A stretch of 64,000 bases of DNA from Kappaphycus alvarezii (GCA_002205965.3 NADL03000464.1:1984001-2048000); one strand, 5' to 3'; shown: positions 36,390 to 48,233, counted from the first letter of the stretch. Notes: generated by a model from the sequence alone, not told the origin. Translations and numbers: made by a program.

Positions 36390-38041
36390 CCTCTATCATA
36401 TATGAGGAATACTCCGAATGAGCCAATATATTCCTGGCAATGAGGGTCGCCCGTGAAATACTGTTGGTCATTTCGCAATGATCCATAAAAAACAAAAGAA
36501 AAAGTATGTACAGTATGATAATAATATAGTACAGTGACTAAAAGGGAAACTTACAATCAAATCAACTAGAAATGAACGATAACTCTAATAGCAAGCCCGC
36601 TCTTTTCGTAAACGACCTAGGCATTGATATAAAACTCAATCTTCCCACAATGAATTTCACTATACGCATACCAAATACCATCAATCTCAATACCGCCATT
36701 AAGTCCTCTTACAGTAGCATATTTTTACCCCTCCCCTACCTTCCCCGACCCCTCAACGAAAATGTACGGAGTATCCCGCGCCTGCGGGCGGGACAACAGG
36801 GGCCAGGTGGGGCGAAGGTACTGTAGAGGCATCTGGAGATGAAGCCCCAGCTGGCGTCACCAGTGTAAACCCGTCAGCATCAATCGGAGTGGGGGGGACA
36901 CGTCGGCGCTTAGTCGAGGCGACCGGGGACGGGGCGGGAGGAAGGGGGGGATGACAAGTGGCAAAGGAGGCGTCTTGACAAAGAGTATTGTAAACCACCG
37001 ATTCCATTTCGCGGAGAGCGTGAGCGAAGGCAGGGGCGGGGTACTACTGGGAGGAGGATGATTCCAGGCGAGCGATTTCAGAGCGAAGGCCAGGGAAATC
37101 GGAGAAAAGTTGGGGGGGCGGAAGGTCTGTAGGGAGGTTGAGGATTGCGGAGAAATCCAGGGTAGGAGGATCGAGGTCGTCAGAGGTCTTTGCCGAGGCG
37201 CGAAAGGCAGAGTAGGCTGGCTCTGAGGAGAGCAGGGCACGTTCGGCGGCGCATACAAGGAAGTCGTTGGGAGAAGAAGAGCGCAGGATGGAGCAAGAGC
37301 CAGGGAAACCGCCATTAGATATCGCCCGACGAAAGGCGGAGGGGTCATGGACAGGGGCGTCAGGCGGCGAAGTGACGACAACAACGCGTTTTCGGTCGCC
37401 CCCGAGCAGGTCGCGGGTGTCATGGCGGACTCTGCCCGCGAATTTTGCCAGAGGTGCTTGTTGGAGAGGTCAGCGTGGTGGGTGAGGCCGTGGCGGCCGA
37501 GGAAGGGAATGCGTTGAAGCGGTTTCGGAGCAGGTGCTGGGGTGGTGGCGGCACGGAGGTACGGGGCGGGGGACGGAGCAGTCGGAGACGCAAGATGGAA
37601 AGGAGGCTGTAGCGGTGGGATCGGTGAGGTCGACGTGGCCGTCGAAGATGAAGACGCAACGCACGAGGTAATCCGTAGAAGCGTGGGTTAGGGAGACGAC
37701 GGCCTCCGATTGCGCAGCACGGGAACCGGAGGGCATGGTGCAAGGAAGGAGCATAGGTTCGGGAGCTCGATAAAAAAGGGTATCAGCCAACAGGAGGGGC
37801 ATAATCAAGTGCGTAATTAGGACTAACGAGGTAACGTTTGACTAATGATTTTATTAAATTTTAATGATGTGCTTATTCTGAAATGGCCAAGTATTATTAA
37901 ATTTCTCGCGCTGTGCAATAAGAGGATACAGTAATTTCAGCCAGGTACCATATCAATCCTCTTGGATTCGACGATATATATTCATTGTAAGTCAATCATC
38001 ATTTATCAAATGATTGAGATATCACCCAGTCTTTGGTGGAG
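36390..38041 (-). mobile_element. GC-rich insertion nested in the copia protease, gag-like ORF
   Basis: The insertion is flanked by AGACC at 36385-36389 and at 38042-38046, a possible 5-bp target duplication. On the minus strand, from about 37808 to 36753, there is a mostly open GC-rich reading frame (small breaks and one TAG). It contains RKRVVVVTSPPDAP, FLVCAAERALLSS, LDFSAILNLPTDL and, towards the C-terminus, KRRRVPPTPIDADGFTLVTP. A basic patch followed by DGF.LV/TP is a pattern I associate with nucleic-acid-binding ORF1/gag proteins of retroelements; this is an analogy, not a confirmed match. The remaining flanks (36390-36750, 37810-38041) are AT-rich and without a gene. No reverse transcriptase is included. 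Confidence 0.6.
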
Positions 38042-39230
38042 AGACCTATTGTGGACGCAGATGTCCCTATTCTGCTTTTTCTAGACAACATGGACGAGCT
38101 GGGGGTCTCCTTCAACAATCTAAACAACAGGCTGACGCAAAAAGCTTCAGGGCAGTATGTTGATATGACACGCACCTTTTGGCATCAGCTTGCTTTCTGT
38201 AATCCTATTCTACAATGCTTCTTTACCGAACACGAGCTGCGGCGCCTACATAGACGATTTGGACACCTCTCAGTGAATAAGCTCTAAAACCTGCTTGGGC
38301 GTGCACATTTCGCTCAACATGACAGCAAAACCAGACAGATCCTCAACAAAATCGTTCGACAGTGTAGTTTCTGCCAGTTTCACTCCTAGAAGCCTCGCCG
38401 GTTCAAATTCAGACTCCCTATCGACAAGGACTTCAACCACGCTGTTTACGCCGACATATTCTATCAATGGGAAACCTTTCCACGTGATCGATGAGTCAAC
38501 GAGCTACCAAGCCGCCAAATGGCTTAGGAAGGTGTCTTCAGAGTCTCTCTGGAGGGCTCTTCGTTTGTGCTGGATTCACGTCCACTTGGGACCCCTCGAC
38601 ATCGTCGCAAATGATGCAGTTAAAAAATTCATGGCTAGAGCGTTTAAATCGAGTGCTGACCTCATCCACGTTGACATTAAACCAATTCCTGTGAAATCAC
38701 CTAATTCCATGACTCTTGTCTAGCACTACAACGAACCTATACGTCGCGCATTCCAGATTATAGCAAGAGAAGCCTCCGCAATGGACAATGAGGCTGCTCT
38801 TCAATCTGCAGTGAGGGCAGTGAACGATTCCGTTGGCCCGAATGGGCTTGTGCCCACCCTTCTGTTTTACGGTGATCTCCTACGCCTCGGGGTACCTAAA
38901 GAACCATCCACTCCGTCAATGTACCAGCGTGCCACTGCAGTCCAAAAAGCACCACAGGATATATCAAAGCGGTTCGCCCAGAGGTAGTTCAAGGATTCTC
39001 CTCGCACCAGAAATGGGCCTTACACTGCTGACGTCCACCACGTACCGCTCTGATTGCCTGTTATTGTCTATCGATGGAAGAGTAAGGAGTAGAAGGACCT
39101 TTCCGCCTTTTGGCAGTTGACGGCGAAACATGCATTTCGTCTCTCCCTCATGGTCCCATTAAGTTCAACAGCACCGTAGTGAAACAAGAAATTACCATCA
39201 AGGGCCTAGATGTATCGCCTAACAACGTTA
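38042..39230 (+). pseudogene. copia protease C-terminus and integrase pseudogene
   Basis: The fragments continue the protease (DNMDELGVSFNNLNNRL), followed by the gag-pre-integrase block ELRRLHRRFGHLSVNKL at about 38231-38286. The integrase core follows in a shifted frame: HVIDEST near 38480, then a PLDIVANDAVKKF segment (about 38595-38630) and NEPIRRAFQIIAREA (about 38735-38775). These correspond to the D, D and E positions of the core. Stops and shifts interrupt every block. Confidence 0.7.
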
Positions 39231-39339
39231 CCACGGCTTCAGTCTTTATCAAATCCCTCCGCACGCATGAAACTTTGCCTAAAGAATAACAGCAACAAAA
39301 ATTATGCTCTCCAATTGTTTATGTGTTCTTCACTCGAGT

Positions 39340-40830
39340 CCGCCGAGTCCCTCAAGCCGATGATAATGTCCGTTTCGCAGACTGCCGCATGAAGGAGTAC
39401 AATGGCCTGGTATCCAGAGGATTATTAACCCCTGTAACCGAATCAGCTGCACATGGGTATCGCATTTATAGTATCCTTTTTTGATGAAGTTAAGAATGAA
39501 GGCTTACCTGATTCTCACAACAAGTCTCGATTTGTCGTCCAAGCCTTCCATGAAAACAACCACGGGCTTCTGACACATGCACCAAAAGCTCAACGCGCCT
39601 CTCTTCGCCTCGGACTAGCCCTCTGCGCGACAGACCGAAGTCTGCAGTTCTTTACTCGCGATATATCACAGGCCTACACGCAGTCTTGGACAGCCTTGTA
39701 ACGTACGTTTTTTTGTTCGTCCTCCAAAATGAATCTCTTTTCCGGTTGATACTATACTTTGAGTGGATTGACAACTTTATGGACTTTCAGAAGCAGGAAT
39801 TCACTAGTTCCAGACGTACAACAGTCACCGCAGGTCTCATCTTCGAATGGCACCGTCAACACATAACATTTGTTTTCTGTACACACCGCGTGTGCTGGGC
39901 ATTGATTCTTCGGACAGAAACCCGCGAGTGGCAACGTGCCTCCAAGCCGACGACACTGCTAATGCAGGGATTAAGGCTTTTGTTGATCTCGAAGAAGTTG
40001 GATAGAGATCATTCCAGTGCAAGCCGGCGCAAGTACTCACAGAAAATGGTAGCGTCAGGTTTAATGGTGCTGAAATCTCATTGCCTAACGGCGTTTATAC
40101 TATATCTCAAACACCATACGTAGGCCGTATTTGGACTATCGATGAGATAGATGTAAGCAAAACTGAGTATGTTGCTCAAAGGGCAAGAGGTGCTCACATT
40201 TCGGCAGTTTTCCTACTAAAACTCAACTATGGAGTCTCTGGTGCATCCCAGATCACGGAAGCGGACACAAAGGCATCCAAGTTCCTGAACTGCCACATCA
40301 AGCGTTGTATAGAAGATCCATCTCGAGGCTCGTCTTTTGTGCCGCTGAACGAGGATTCCGTTCTAGTTACAGTTTTTGTTGGTGCAGGCTTCGTGACTAA
40401 CCCGGATCTCTCCACCCAACTCGGGTTTGTTATGGTTTTAATGGACAGCTCCGGTTCTGCCAAAACCGTCTATTATGGTAGCATGAAGATCAAGCTTTTT
40501 GCTCGGAGCGTTCTCGGTGCGGGGCTACTAGCAATGGCCCACGAGATCAACATAGCATCAAACATCCGCATTTGTCTGAATTAAGTGACCGAGTTAAACG
40601 TTCCTCTCGTTCTGTACGCTGACTCCCGCACTCTCTACGACAGTTTGGTATCGCTGAACACTACAACTGAGAAGTGAGTTTTAATCGATCTCCAAGTCCT
40701 CCGTCAGTTCTACGAGCATAGGGAGATCTATTGGATACCAAGCGAACAGAACTTCACGGACGGCTTCACTAAGGAGCGTACGAATGCGCCTTTCGACAAG
40801 CTGCTTATCGAGAAAAATATCTAGCTGCCC
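39340..40830 (+). pseudogene. copia reverse transcriptase and RNase H pseudogene
   Basis: Reverse-transcriptase pieces include NKSRFVVQAFHE and QFFTRDISQAYTQS (39453-39701) and a LQADDTANAG block near 39930-39965, the copia counterpart of the polymerase DD motif. KTEYVAQRARGAHISAV follows. The RNase H part (40190-40584 and on to about 40830) has NPDLSTQLGFVMVLMD, SVLGAGLLAMAHEINIAS and LYADSRTLYDSLVSLNTTT. The final residues precede the 3' LTR. Frameshifts and stops are frequent, so no active polymerase is encoded. Confidence 0.8.
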
Positions 40831-40910
40831 CCCAACACTTGGGTAGATCGCCCCGACCAAGTTCTGCCATGGGCATGTTAGTGCTTCACTCGAATTCGGA
40901 AGAGGTCAAG

Positions 40911-41385
40911 TGTCGTTCAAGTATTCCAATGTCACACTTCTCTCGTGAAGCAAGTCAGAACTCATCCCGATACACTTCAGTATCTTCTTGTTCTGATATG
41001 GCTTTTTCATGATTTCTATCTAATTGACTTCATACCGCCTTGATTTGTTCTACTGTAGTATTTCATACTTAATCCTTCCAGGTTGAATTGTGAGTACTGA
41101 ACTCTTGGGTAGTAGTAATGAATGACCCGCATTTATTGTAAGTCCTGAGGTAGTGATAATCACAAGGGAAGAGGGGTTCGACGATGATGGAGGAGTGGCT
41201 CGACTTGGGACGTACATCTACTTAAGAGGTCTAGAACTCCATACCAAAGTCGAAACGGGCAGATCACAGTAAAGGCAAAAAAACCAACACTCATATTGAG
41301 CAACAGCATCTCTAAAGGGCATCAGCAATTCCCAGGAAAGACAGACGTCGCCGAGGCCTCGAGCTCCCGACTTTGTCACATCACT
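40911..41385 (+). repeat. 3' LTR of the copia element
   Basis: Direct repeat partner of 33622-34088, with the same ends and the same order of landmarks but many substitutions and short indels. Preceded by the purine-rich CGGAAGAGG and followed by CTTCC. Confidence 0.85.
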
Positions 41386-42669
41386 TCCCGTGCTTCCACA
41401 AATGTAGAAGCCAAATCCACTTCTTTTGTTCAATTGATTTACTTACTGTCGATTTCTCTAAAATAAGATTAATTCTATTGTAAACTGATTCCGATCCTTG
41501 TTAGTTATCGAGCAAATTTAGATCCGTCTATTGATTTTTTCCTCAATTGTGGATATCTGAGGGAATTCATGTGGCCTTAAAAAACACCGTCGAATCTATT
41601 GGCGATAGCGTATGAATATCCACTTTTTAATCTGCTTAAGATAAATTTTTTTGCCGTCAAAAGATATAAAATTTCATATCTGTTAGCTAGCAAGTCCCTA
41701 GAGACTTTGAAAATGTGTCCGTCTCTTGTGGATTTAATTATTAGGAATTTTTATTGCGCCACAGTAAATTGCATGTAATACTGGGCCATAGGAGAATTAT
41801 CGAATTGGTGAGATGTGAACAAAGACACCACATAAAACTTTCGATGCTTGCTGTTTTTCCCCTCTACTCACTAGCAGAAGATAGCAGTCATTTACGTAAT
41901 GAAGTAAAGGTCCAAAAGAGATCGATAAATACCTAAAAAATCCGAGATAAATCTTTAGCAATGGAGGATCAGAAATGGTTTCCAATCATTTATTAGCCAC
42001 ATATTTTCGGTATAACTAGCTATGTACAACTTAGAGCCGCAAAAAGCTTGCAAATACCTATTCAAACTACATCAGAAAGCTGGAGAGAGCATTGAGATCC
42101 TAGCGGCAAACTCTCAGTCTAAAAGGGGCCTGATTGTATAGTTCGGTCCAGTCTGGTGCAACTCCGATAAGAAATAATAGGGTTCCATTCCAATTAATAA
42201 TATTGAGATACCAAAAAATAATGTTGAGATATGATGCGATAATATTGTTCATGTCAGGAAATGATATCATGAATATCATCGAAACAATCTGGGTCTCGGG
42301 GGAAGTGATACATTCAATTAGGATTTCGTCTTAAATGAGCGTTCTTTATCCGTATTCAACGATATTTAGGTGTGAAACCAGCAAAGTTTACCCGTCCTAG
42401 TTCCCGGGCCTTTGTAATTGTTACCGAGAGGACCTCAATAACATAGTAGAGCAAAAGGGGGGAACTTAACTACTTTCGAGGGACTATTGAGCGAAGTAGT
42501 AAGGACAGAACAAATGTGACCTTTGTTGAATACCAGGACGAGATTTCCGTCCTGGTGAATCCATTGGTTGAAAGAGGCGTGGCGATACATAAACCACAAA
42601 AAATAGTACCAGATTGAGCAATTGAAGGAGGAAAGCTCCGAAATATTGGTTGGGCCCTCATTTCAAATA
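41386..42669. other. AT-rich spacer, nothing recognised
   Basis: Short frames only. The stretch ends at the TA preceding the inverted-repeat terminus of the Tigger/pogo element. Confidence 0.5.
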
Positions 42670-42720
42670 CATTGGTATCTCGATAAGAGAAAAATCTTGA
42701 GGGAATGAAATCAGTTCCGC
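42670..42720 (+). repeat. Terminal inverted repeat of a Tigger/pogo-type element
   Basis: Follows a TA dinucleotide and contains GGTATCTCGATAAGAGAAA, which occurs perfectly inverted at 47721-47739. GTTCCGCTTA and GGTTCCGCTAAG follow within 60 bp. Tigger termini are known to read CAGT..AACCTCGATAA with GTTCCGCTTA-like repeats, so the assignment is good. Confidence 0.65.
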
Positions 42721-42925
42721 TTAATGTATGGTTCCGCTAAGTGCAATGACATATTGAGACTTTTTAAGAATCTGCAAAGCTTTTTCCACATTACAGTAAG
42801 ATTTGGGGGCTTGAAGAATTTCTAGTGGAGATCGAGAGCTCCAGTACAGTACATTTTTGCACTTTACTTTACATCAAAGCTAGTCGAGCTTTACCTTTGT
42901 GTTTTTTGTTCTAAAACACAGTTAT

Positions 42926-44512
42926 TTACGAAAAGAAGCTGTCAATGGTGCTCTGTTGAAGCTTTTTGCGAGCCTTCTCCGCCATAAATCTCTGAATGTC
43001 TCAGATTTTGGTCAATAAATGTTCATCTTTAAGTCCAGCCTCTTTGTCAACCTGTTTAGTCAAAGCCAAACGTCCGCAGCTGTTCTTTCGTTGACGGTAG
43101 ATTCACAGAGCCCTCCTCATTCTCCACCAAATCTTCTTGTTTTTTTATACTATCCCCTTACAAATCCTGCAAAATAGCATCCACCATCCCAGTGTCATCA
43201 CGACTTTGCAGCACCTACATCTCCTCTACTGGAACTGAAAATAAGATCAACGTCCATTTGAGAACCAGCCGGCACGAATTGAACGACAATGTTTTGAATG
43301 TCCTCTCCAAGACCATCTTCGTGATTTCCGGCAGCACCACTCATAGCCCCAGAGCACAAATTCGTGTGATTCCAGAAATTCGAAATGATAGATGATGGGA
43401 AATCCTTCCATGCCCATTGAAACCACCTCATTGCAGTTAACACATCAAATTTTTAGACATCCTTAGAACCAAGATCCATATGGACTAATGCGTGTTCCAT
43501 ATGTATCCTTTTGTAGCGCAGTTTGACAGCTGCTATAATTTCGGTATCCATGGGCTGAATTTTTGATATATGCAGTTGGCGGGCCACAAAACGATTTCAG
43601 CTTTCTTTAGGGATGGAATATTATTTTTTGTGCTATGAGCACTGCAATTGTCGATCAAGAAAAGTGCCTTTCGGTTTGGCGTTCGAAACATTTACGACTG
43701 AAATTTCTTGAGCCAGTCGAAAATTATATCGATTGTCATCCAAGTCCTTTTGGTTATCATATCGTGAATGCCTAGCTGAGAAGCGGATATATTTTTAACG
43801 CCAGCGGTATTGCAGAATCACTTATAAAGAGCATATCGAACTTCTCTGGCCCGTCCATGTTGGTACACGGGAGACCAAAACCCCTGTATTTTGCCCTTTT
43901 GTGACCCGAAGTACGTTCTAGAGCAATAGGGTAGGTATAATTCATGCAATGAAAAAACCAATTTCATCCATATCTAACACATTTTATCCCAACAAAGAAA
44001 AAAATTTGCTTGCAATGGAGTCAGGTTTACAAGACCAGTGTTGTTGCGTTTCCAGACTCTCCGTGGGAGCAGAAAATGAAAAGTTCCCGGCGTCTTTTAA
44101 ATTTCTCATGCCAAATCAGCAGAAATTTGAAGTCGATACGTTTTTTCTTACTGACTCATTCGATTAATAATTTCAGTAAAGTTTTAGCTTTGTCAAAAAT
44201 CATTCCTCCGTGGTGAAACACACTTTATGACTGTTGTTTTTAAATCCAATTGAGTAAAACTGGCTCGAGTATATGAGCCATACCAATTCATTTGCGTCTC
44301 TTTTTGGAAATTTTCCTTTCAGTTGTTGGAAGAACCGGGGTCGAATTGGCCATGATTCGGTACATTCCAGCTTCGTTCGGGACGTTGCTCAATTTAAACT
44401 CTAGTTTAGCTCACTGGTCAAGAGAAGCCTGCTTGGTGTTTCCCCATTGCCGTTCCCGGCGTTGAAGCTCCATCATAATTCGCTTTTTATGCGAGACGGT
44501 AAGAGTAAGCAT
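42926..44512 (-). pseudogene. Tigger/pogo (Tc1/mariner superfamily) transposase pseudogene
   Basis: Read on the minus strand from the ATG at 44512. The DNA-binding half contains AKLEFKLSNVPNEAGMYRIM (a CENP-B/Tigger helix-turn-helix pattern) and WHEKFKRRRELF. The DDE_1 core contains MDEIGFF near 43951-43978 (first Asp), ALFLIDNCSAHSTKNN near 43625-43665 (second Asp) and WPANCIYQKFSPW, equivalent to the Tigger LPPNTTS..QPMD segment. The C-terminal part has AMRWFQWAWKDFPSSIISNFW (about 43375-43435) and ends AEKARKKLQQSTIDSFF before the TAA at 42926. There are many stops and shifts. The left terminus is at 42670; a convincing right terminus is found only at 47743. Confidence 0.8.
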
Positions 44513-44984
44513 GTTAATAAATGTTACCCCATCAGGGACAGGGAACAGGAAAACTGTTTACTATAGGACACAGTACACAGCACTGTATTTTACAGTACAG
44601 TACAGTAAAAGATATACATAATGCAAGAGCTTTTCGTCAAATACTCGAATATTGCACAGACTCAGCAAAATATCAAAAAAGTTAGGTTCTAATTGAAATA
44701 GTATAAAATAGCGTAAAACGAATCAAAATACTAAAAAGATCGACAGATTACGGGGAAATCGGAAATTTTTTTAATTAGCTAGGTTCTTTTATTCGAACAA
44801 AAAGTTTACGTAAAAACAGCAATGTGTACACAACGTGCCAGTCATTTCGAAAAAAACCCGGCAACTACACAAGCTATATGTATCTTACTTCGATCAGGAG
44901 CAATTTCTCCCGCATTATTGCTGAACTCTACCTTCGATGACACTACATCATCCCCTTCGCAAGATATATCAAGTATTTTCCTCT

Positions 44985-46170
44985 GATGCCGATAATGCAC
45001 TCGCTAAGCTTGCTGATGTGGCTCTCACACGCGAGCGGGATTTGGATCAGTACATTGCATCCCGTGTATTGCCCGACTCCGACTCTTAAAATGATAGCGC
45101 CTCACCAATTATTGATTCTTTCTTCGCCAATCGAGGCTCAAGGATTATTCACCAAATGACGGACTCTGATCTGAAGGCTTCTTGGGACTTGTATGGGACG
45201 GTGCATGAGGACATCATAACGATTATAACTTAATGTGTGTAGAGGCCATAAGTCTACGTTCACAGCAAAAGACGTGTTATTTATGCCTTTAATGGTTCTG
45301 AAAAACGGTGAGGAGTGGGACTTTCTGGAAAGGACGTTTTTAATAAAGGGTCCAACGTCTGAAAACCTCATTATGAAGTTTATTTCGTGTCTGGCTAAGT
45401 TCTTTGTCGGCATCTAAATTGATGGCGTTGCGTATGCGTATCTGATGAGTAGCCTAGTGAATAAAAAGATGGTTTGTAAATCTTATCCCTGCACACGCTA
45501 CGCTGTGGATGTAAAAACTCAGCAATGTAGCCGCCCGACCGTAATATTAGAAGAGGACGAGAACTAATTCACTGGAAAGTATCACATGTACGGTTAGAAG
45601 CTTGATTTGTTACGTTTGCCGAATGCGCTGGCCACTTTTAACAGTAAGCACTATCCGGAATCTATCTATTATATCAAAATTTCAATGCTGAACTGTTTGG
45701 TGGTAAGCACTCTTTGCGCGAAGAAGCGAGCGAGAAATATATGATTGACTTTTGGCCATTGGACGAAGAAAATCCGGACCAATGTGCGGTGCTTACTGAA
45801 AACGTGCATCAAGTGGCGGTCAATCTATGTAGAGCTATATCTACGAAGAATACGTCACGTAAAAGCTGAAGATGAAGTAGCAAATAAGAATTCTGCTGAT
45901 CGAATTATCATGGAAAATTTTTTTGGGTGTATTTGTTCTCAATGGTCAACAACGCTGGTGAAGTACAGGTGTAATTAGTCACGCTACAATGATATTTCGA
46001 TCTTATATGTCTCTCTTACTAACCATCACATTTGTGACAGTCCGCGTCGTCGCGGTCACAGAAAGTTCTAGATCAACGTCAAACACCGTCAGTATAAAGT
46101 GGGAGCGGAACCTATGAAGAAGCGTTAACTAGCACAAAAGAAAATAGCTTTGGTCAAAGCTGCGCATGGA
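44985..46170 (+). pseudogene. Degenerate DDE transposase, relative of the 25965 ORF
   Basis: Block by block this follows the intact transposase: ASPIIDSFFANRG (DAPYFESFYNAGG in the intact copy), FTAKDVLFMPLMVLKNGEEW (FSGKDVLFMTMTLLKHGGAW), PCTRYAVDV (PYARYATDV), KYHMYG and, at about 45890-45975, SADRIIMENFFGCICSQW (ASDRIIVENYFGRMCSPW). At least three frames are used and stops occur throughout, including in the middle of the core. Divergence is high, so it represents another family rather than a recent duplicate. Confidence 0.8.
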
Positions 46171-46813
46171 TTTGTCCATGCGCCAGTTCCCCTTAGATTC
46201 GGAGTAGTTTAGTTTCTGAGTCGTTTTCATCCGAGGTCCAGAAAGTCGTGCGTTTGTCATGTTATATGGTTGTTGGTTTTAAATGAGTGGTATGGGTTAT
46301 GGTAATAGAGACCACCCCCTTTGTATGAAACCTGGTAAATTTTAGGAACGTTCACTTCGCTGAAATTTTTATATCTTGTTTTTTATTGAAAAATATGTTA
46401 GGAACGTTTTTCCGCACACGCTTGGACCCTACTTACCAAGCTTTTTTCTAATTTCGAACCTACGCATTTTGCTTTAAACATGTTCTGGTGTGACCCCCTC
46501 TCTACAGTACTAGGGCAGAGTGACAATTATTCCGCTCATATATTCACCTCTTGTTATAATTTGGTCCATATCAAACGAAACCCCTAATTTGTTCAGAGAA
46601 AACAATTTCTGAGAACACGGAGTTGGTTTTTTGTAATTACACCTTTTATTCAATCACTGGCCTTTTCAAATAGGTCCCGTTTTGATCAAATATTGGTTTT
46701 GCGGAATAATTCGGTCTTTGCGGTGAAGACCCTCTGTTTGTTCTTACCTCGTCAAATTATGTAACGATGTACGAATTTGTCTATTTCTTAAACTTTATTC
46801 TCTGGGTTACATT

Positions 46814-47743
46814 ACAGTAGAGGCTATCGCGAGTTCCGCTTATCGAGGGGACCAGTGTAGAATTATTATTAGGATTTCGAAGGACCCAAGACGGAGAAGA
46901 GAACTGGTTTCGCTACATATCGTATGTACTATACAGCAAAAATACTTTTTGCTTTTCTGGAGAGATTGCCATCCCTCGCCCCCACCGCACGTTGGATCCA
47001 TCTGGGAAAGGCGTGTAAGGAAGGTAGTCCTTGATCAGGCTCAGCAATGCTCAGCGTACCCTGCCGCACTCAATCAGTGCTGTCTTCTTCACAGCAAGCG
47101 AGGGGTCTTAGCTGTTGCTGTCCTACTTGTGTTATTCAAGATCGCTCACTTCAAGATTCGTCGCTGTCATCATCGCTTACACGCGGAGTTTTTCAAGCAG
47201 TTGATTTCTGGGCTTGCCGAAATTTCAATAGGGGGATTTTGTTCCGTCATGATGCCATAAGGTTACTGCTAGTGTCTATTGGACCGTTGTCCTCATATGA
47301 GGACTACTATTAGCACTTTTTTCAATACAATTTTCTTATCTCAGCGCATTTCTTGTCCCTCAGCATTATTTCATGAATGTAGATGGCAGATCAAAACAAA
47401 CTTTTCAAGATTGTTGACCACGGTGAAGGCTAGAGGAGTTTTCCCTCACCAGCTTCCGCTCCTCGCAAGAAGTTGTGGAAACGGCTTCATTTTGGAAGGA
47501 AATATAGTTCGTATTATCGTGGGGAATTTTAGAAACGAGGGCGATGTGTGCCTCATATAAGGACAATGCTTGGTCGGATAGACACTAGCCGTCCCTTTTG
47601 CTGGAGTAGGTATTGGTCAAGCCCTTTCCGTGTTGTGTCTGTTTAGCAGGCCCAATTAAGTCTTTAAATAAATGTCCCAGTGACCCCCCTGTCCAGTAGT
47701 TTGGTTCCGGCTGAAGTAGGTTTCTCTTATCGAGATACCTCTG
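46814..47743. mobile_element. Possible pogo-type non-autonomous element, or right part of a 5 kb composite
   Basis: The left end CAGTAGAGGCTATCGCGAG is preceded by TA (46812-46813). The right end on the opposite strand reads CAGAGGTATCTCGATAAGAG and abuts TA (47744-47745). The two ends are only loosely similar to one another, whereas the right end matches the 42670 terminus over 19 bases. The unit may thus be either a 930-bp element or the far end of one element spanning 42670-47743. The MITE copy at 47272-47585 is nested inside. Confidence 0.45.
47272..47585. mobile_element. MITE copy 2 (TA-flanked)
   Basis: Left end GTGTCTATTGGACCGTTGTC; right end on the opposite strand GTGTCTATCCGACCAAGC. 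TA flanks both sides (47270-47271 and 47586-47587). The left subterminal block contains the perfect 16-bp palindrome GTCCTCATATGAGGAC at 47289-47304; the right has the inverted GTCCTTATATGAGG. Same family as 28981-29413, about 120 bp shorter. Confidence 0.75.
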
Positions 47744-48233
47744 TATGTGCGGAGTCCGTACTGAGTCCTGAGTCCTGAGCCCAATACGGCTCTGGCTCGG
47801 ACCCGAATGGTCCTGGCCATGTCGGCACCAATTTCCAGAAAATAATTACGCATTACACTAAACCCCCTTTGAAGTCATATTATTACATAACGCATTAGCA
47901 GCACGGGTACTGTACAACCAACCACATCCTCCATACATTAAAATAACCCAAAAATTTCCCCCTCATTACAGTACTATGACCTAACTCAGTGCTGCAAAAA
48001 ACGCGAAAGTGAGGAATTTGAATTACTTTACCACAGACATATGCAGGTGCAACATGCAAAGTCTTGAACCCTACTGTAACAAACCTAAAATAATTAGGTT
48101 TGAATAGGGTGGCTAAACTTTGCATGTTGTGGGGAGCGACATAATACAGACGCGGCACAAGTGGACCCAATCGCATAACTAAGCTGCTGATAAAGCCGAG
48201 TCTTCACTCCTCCCGTCGAGCATCCGCTGCGGG

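Larger units (their letters stand above)
33622..41385 (+). mobile_element. Ty1/copia-type LTR retrotransposon, degenerate, with nested insertion
   Basis: Two direct repeats of about 470 bp bound a pol/gag region in the order gag - protease - integrase - reverse transcriptase - RNase H, the diagnostic copia order. Both LTRs begin TGTCGTTCAA and end TCACA(A/T)CA. The bases just outside are CTTTC on the left and CTTCC on the right, a probable 5-bp target duplication with one change. A purine-rich GGAAGAGG lies just before the 3' LTR. The coding region is full of frameshifts and stops and the LTRs have diverged by many substitutions, so the copy is old and inactive. A 1.65 kb foreign segment interrupts the protease (36390-38041). 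Confidence 0.9.

Noticed and set aside
36857-37423. 188-codon minus-strand frame inside the GC-rich insert
   Set aside because: It is out of phase with the better frame (RKRVVVVTSPP...DADGFTLVTP) and is Pro/Leu/Ser-rich as expected for a shadow.
43949-44216. Plus-strand frames over the Tigger region
   Set aside because: They are antisense shadows of the transposase blocks on the minus strand.
46949-47313. Two overlapping plus-strand frames of about 90-100 codons
   Set aside because: They lie within the pogo-type element, run into the MITE end, and contain no motif.
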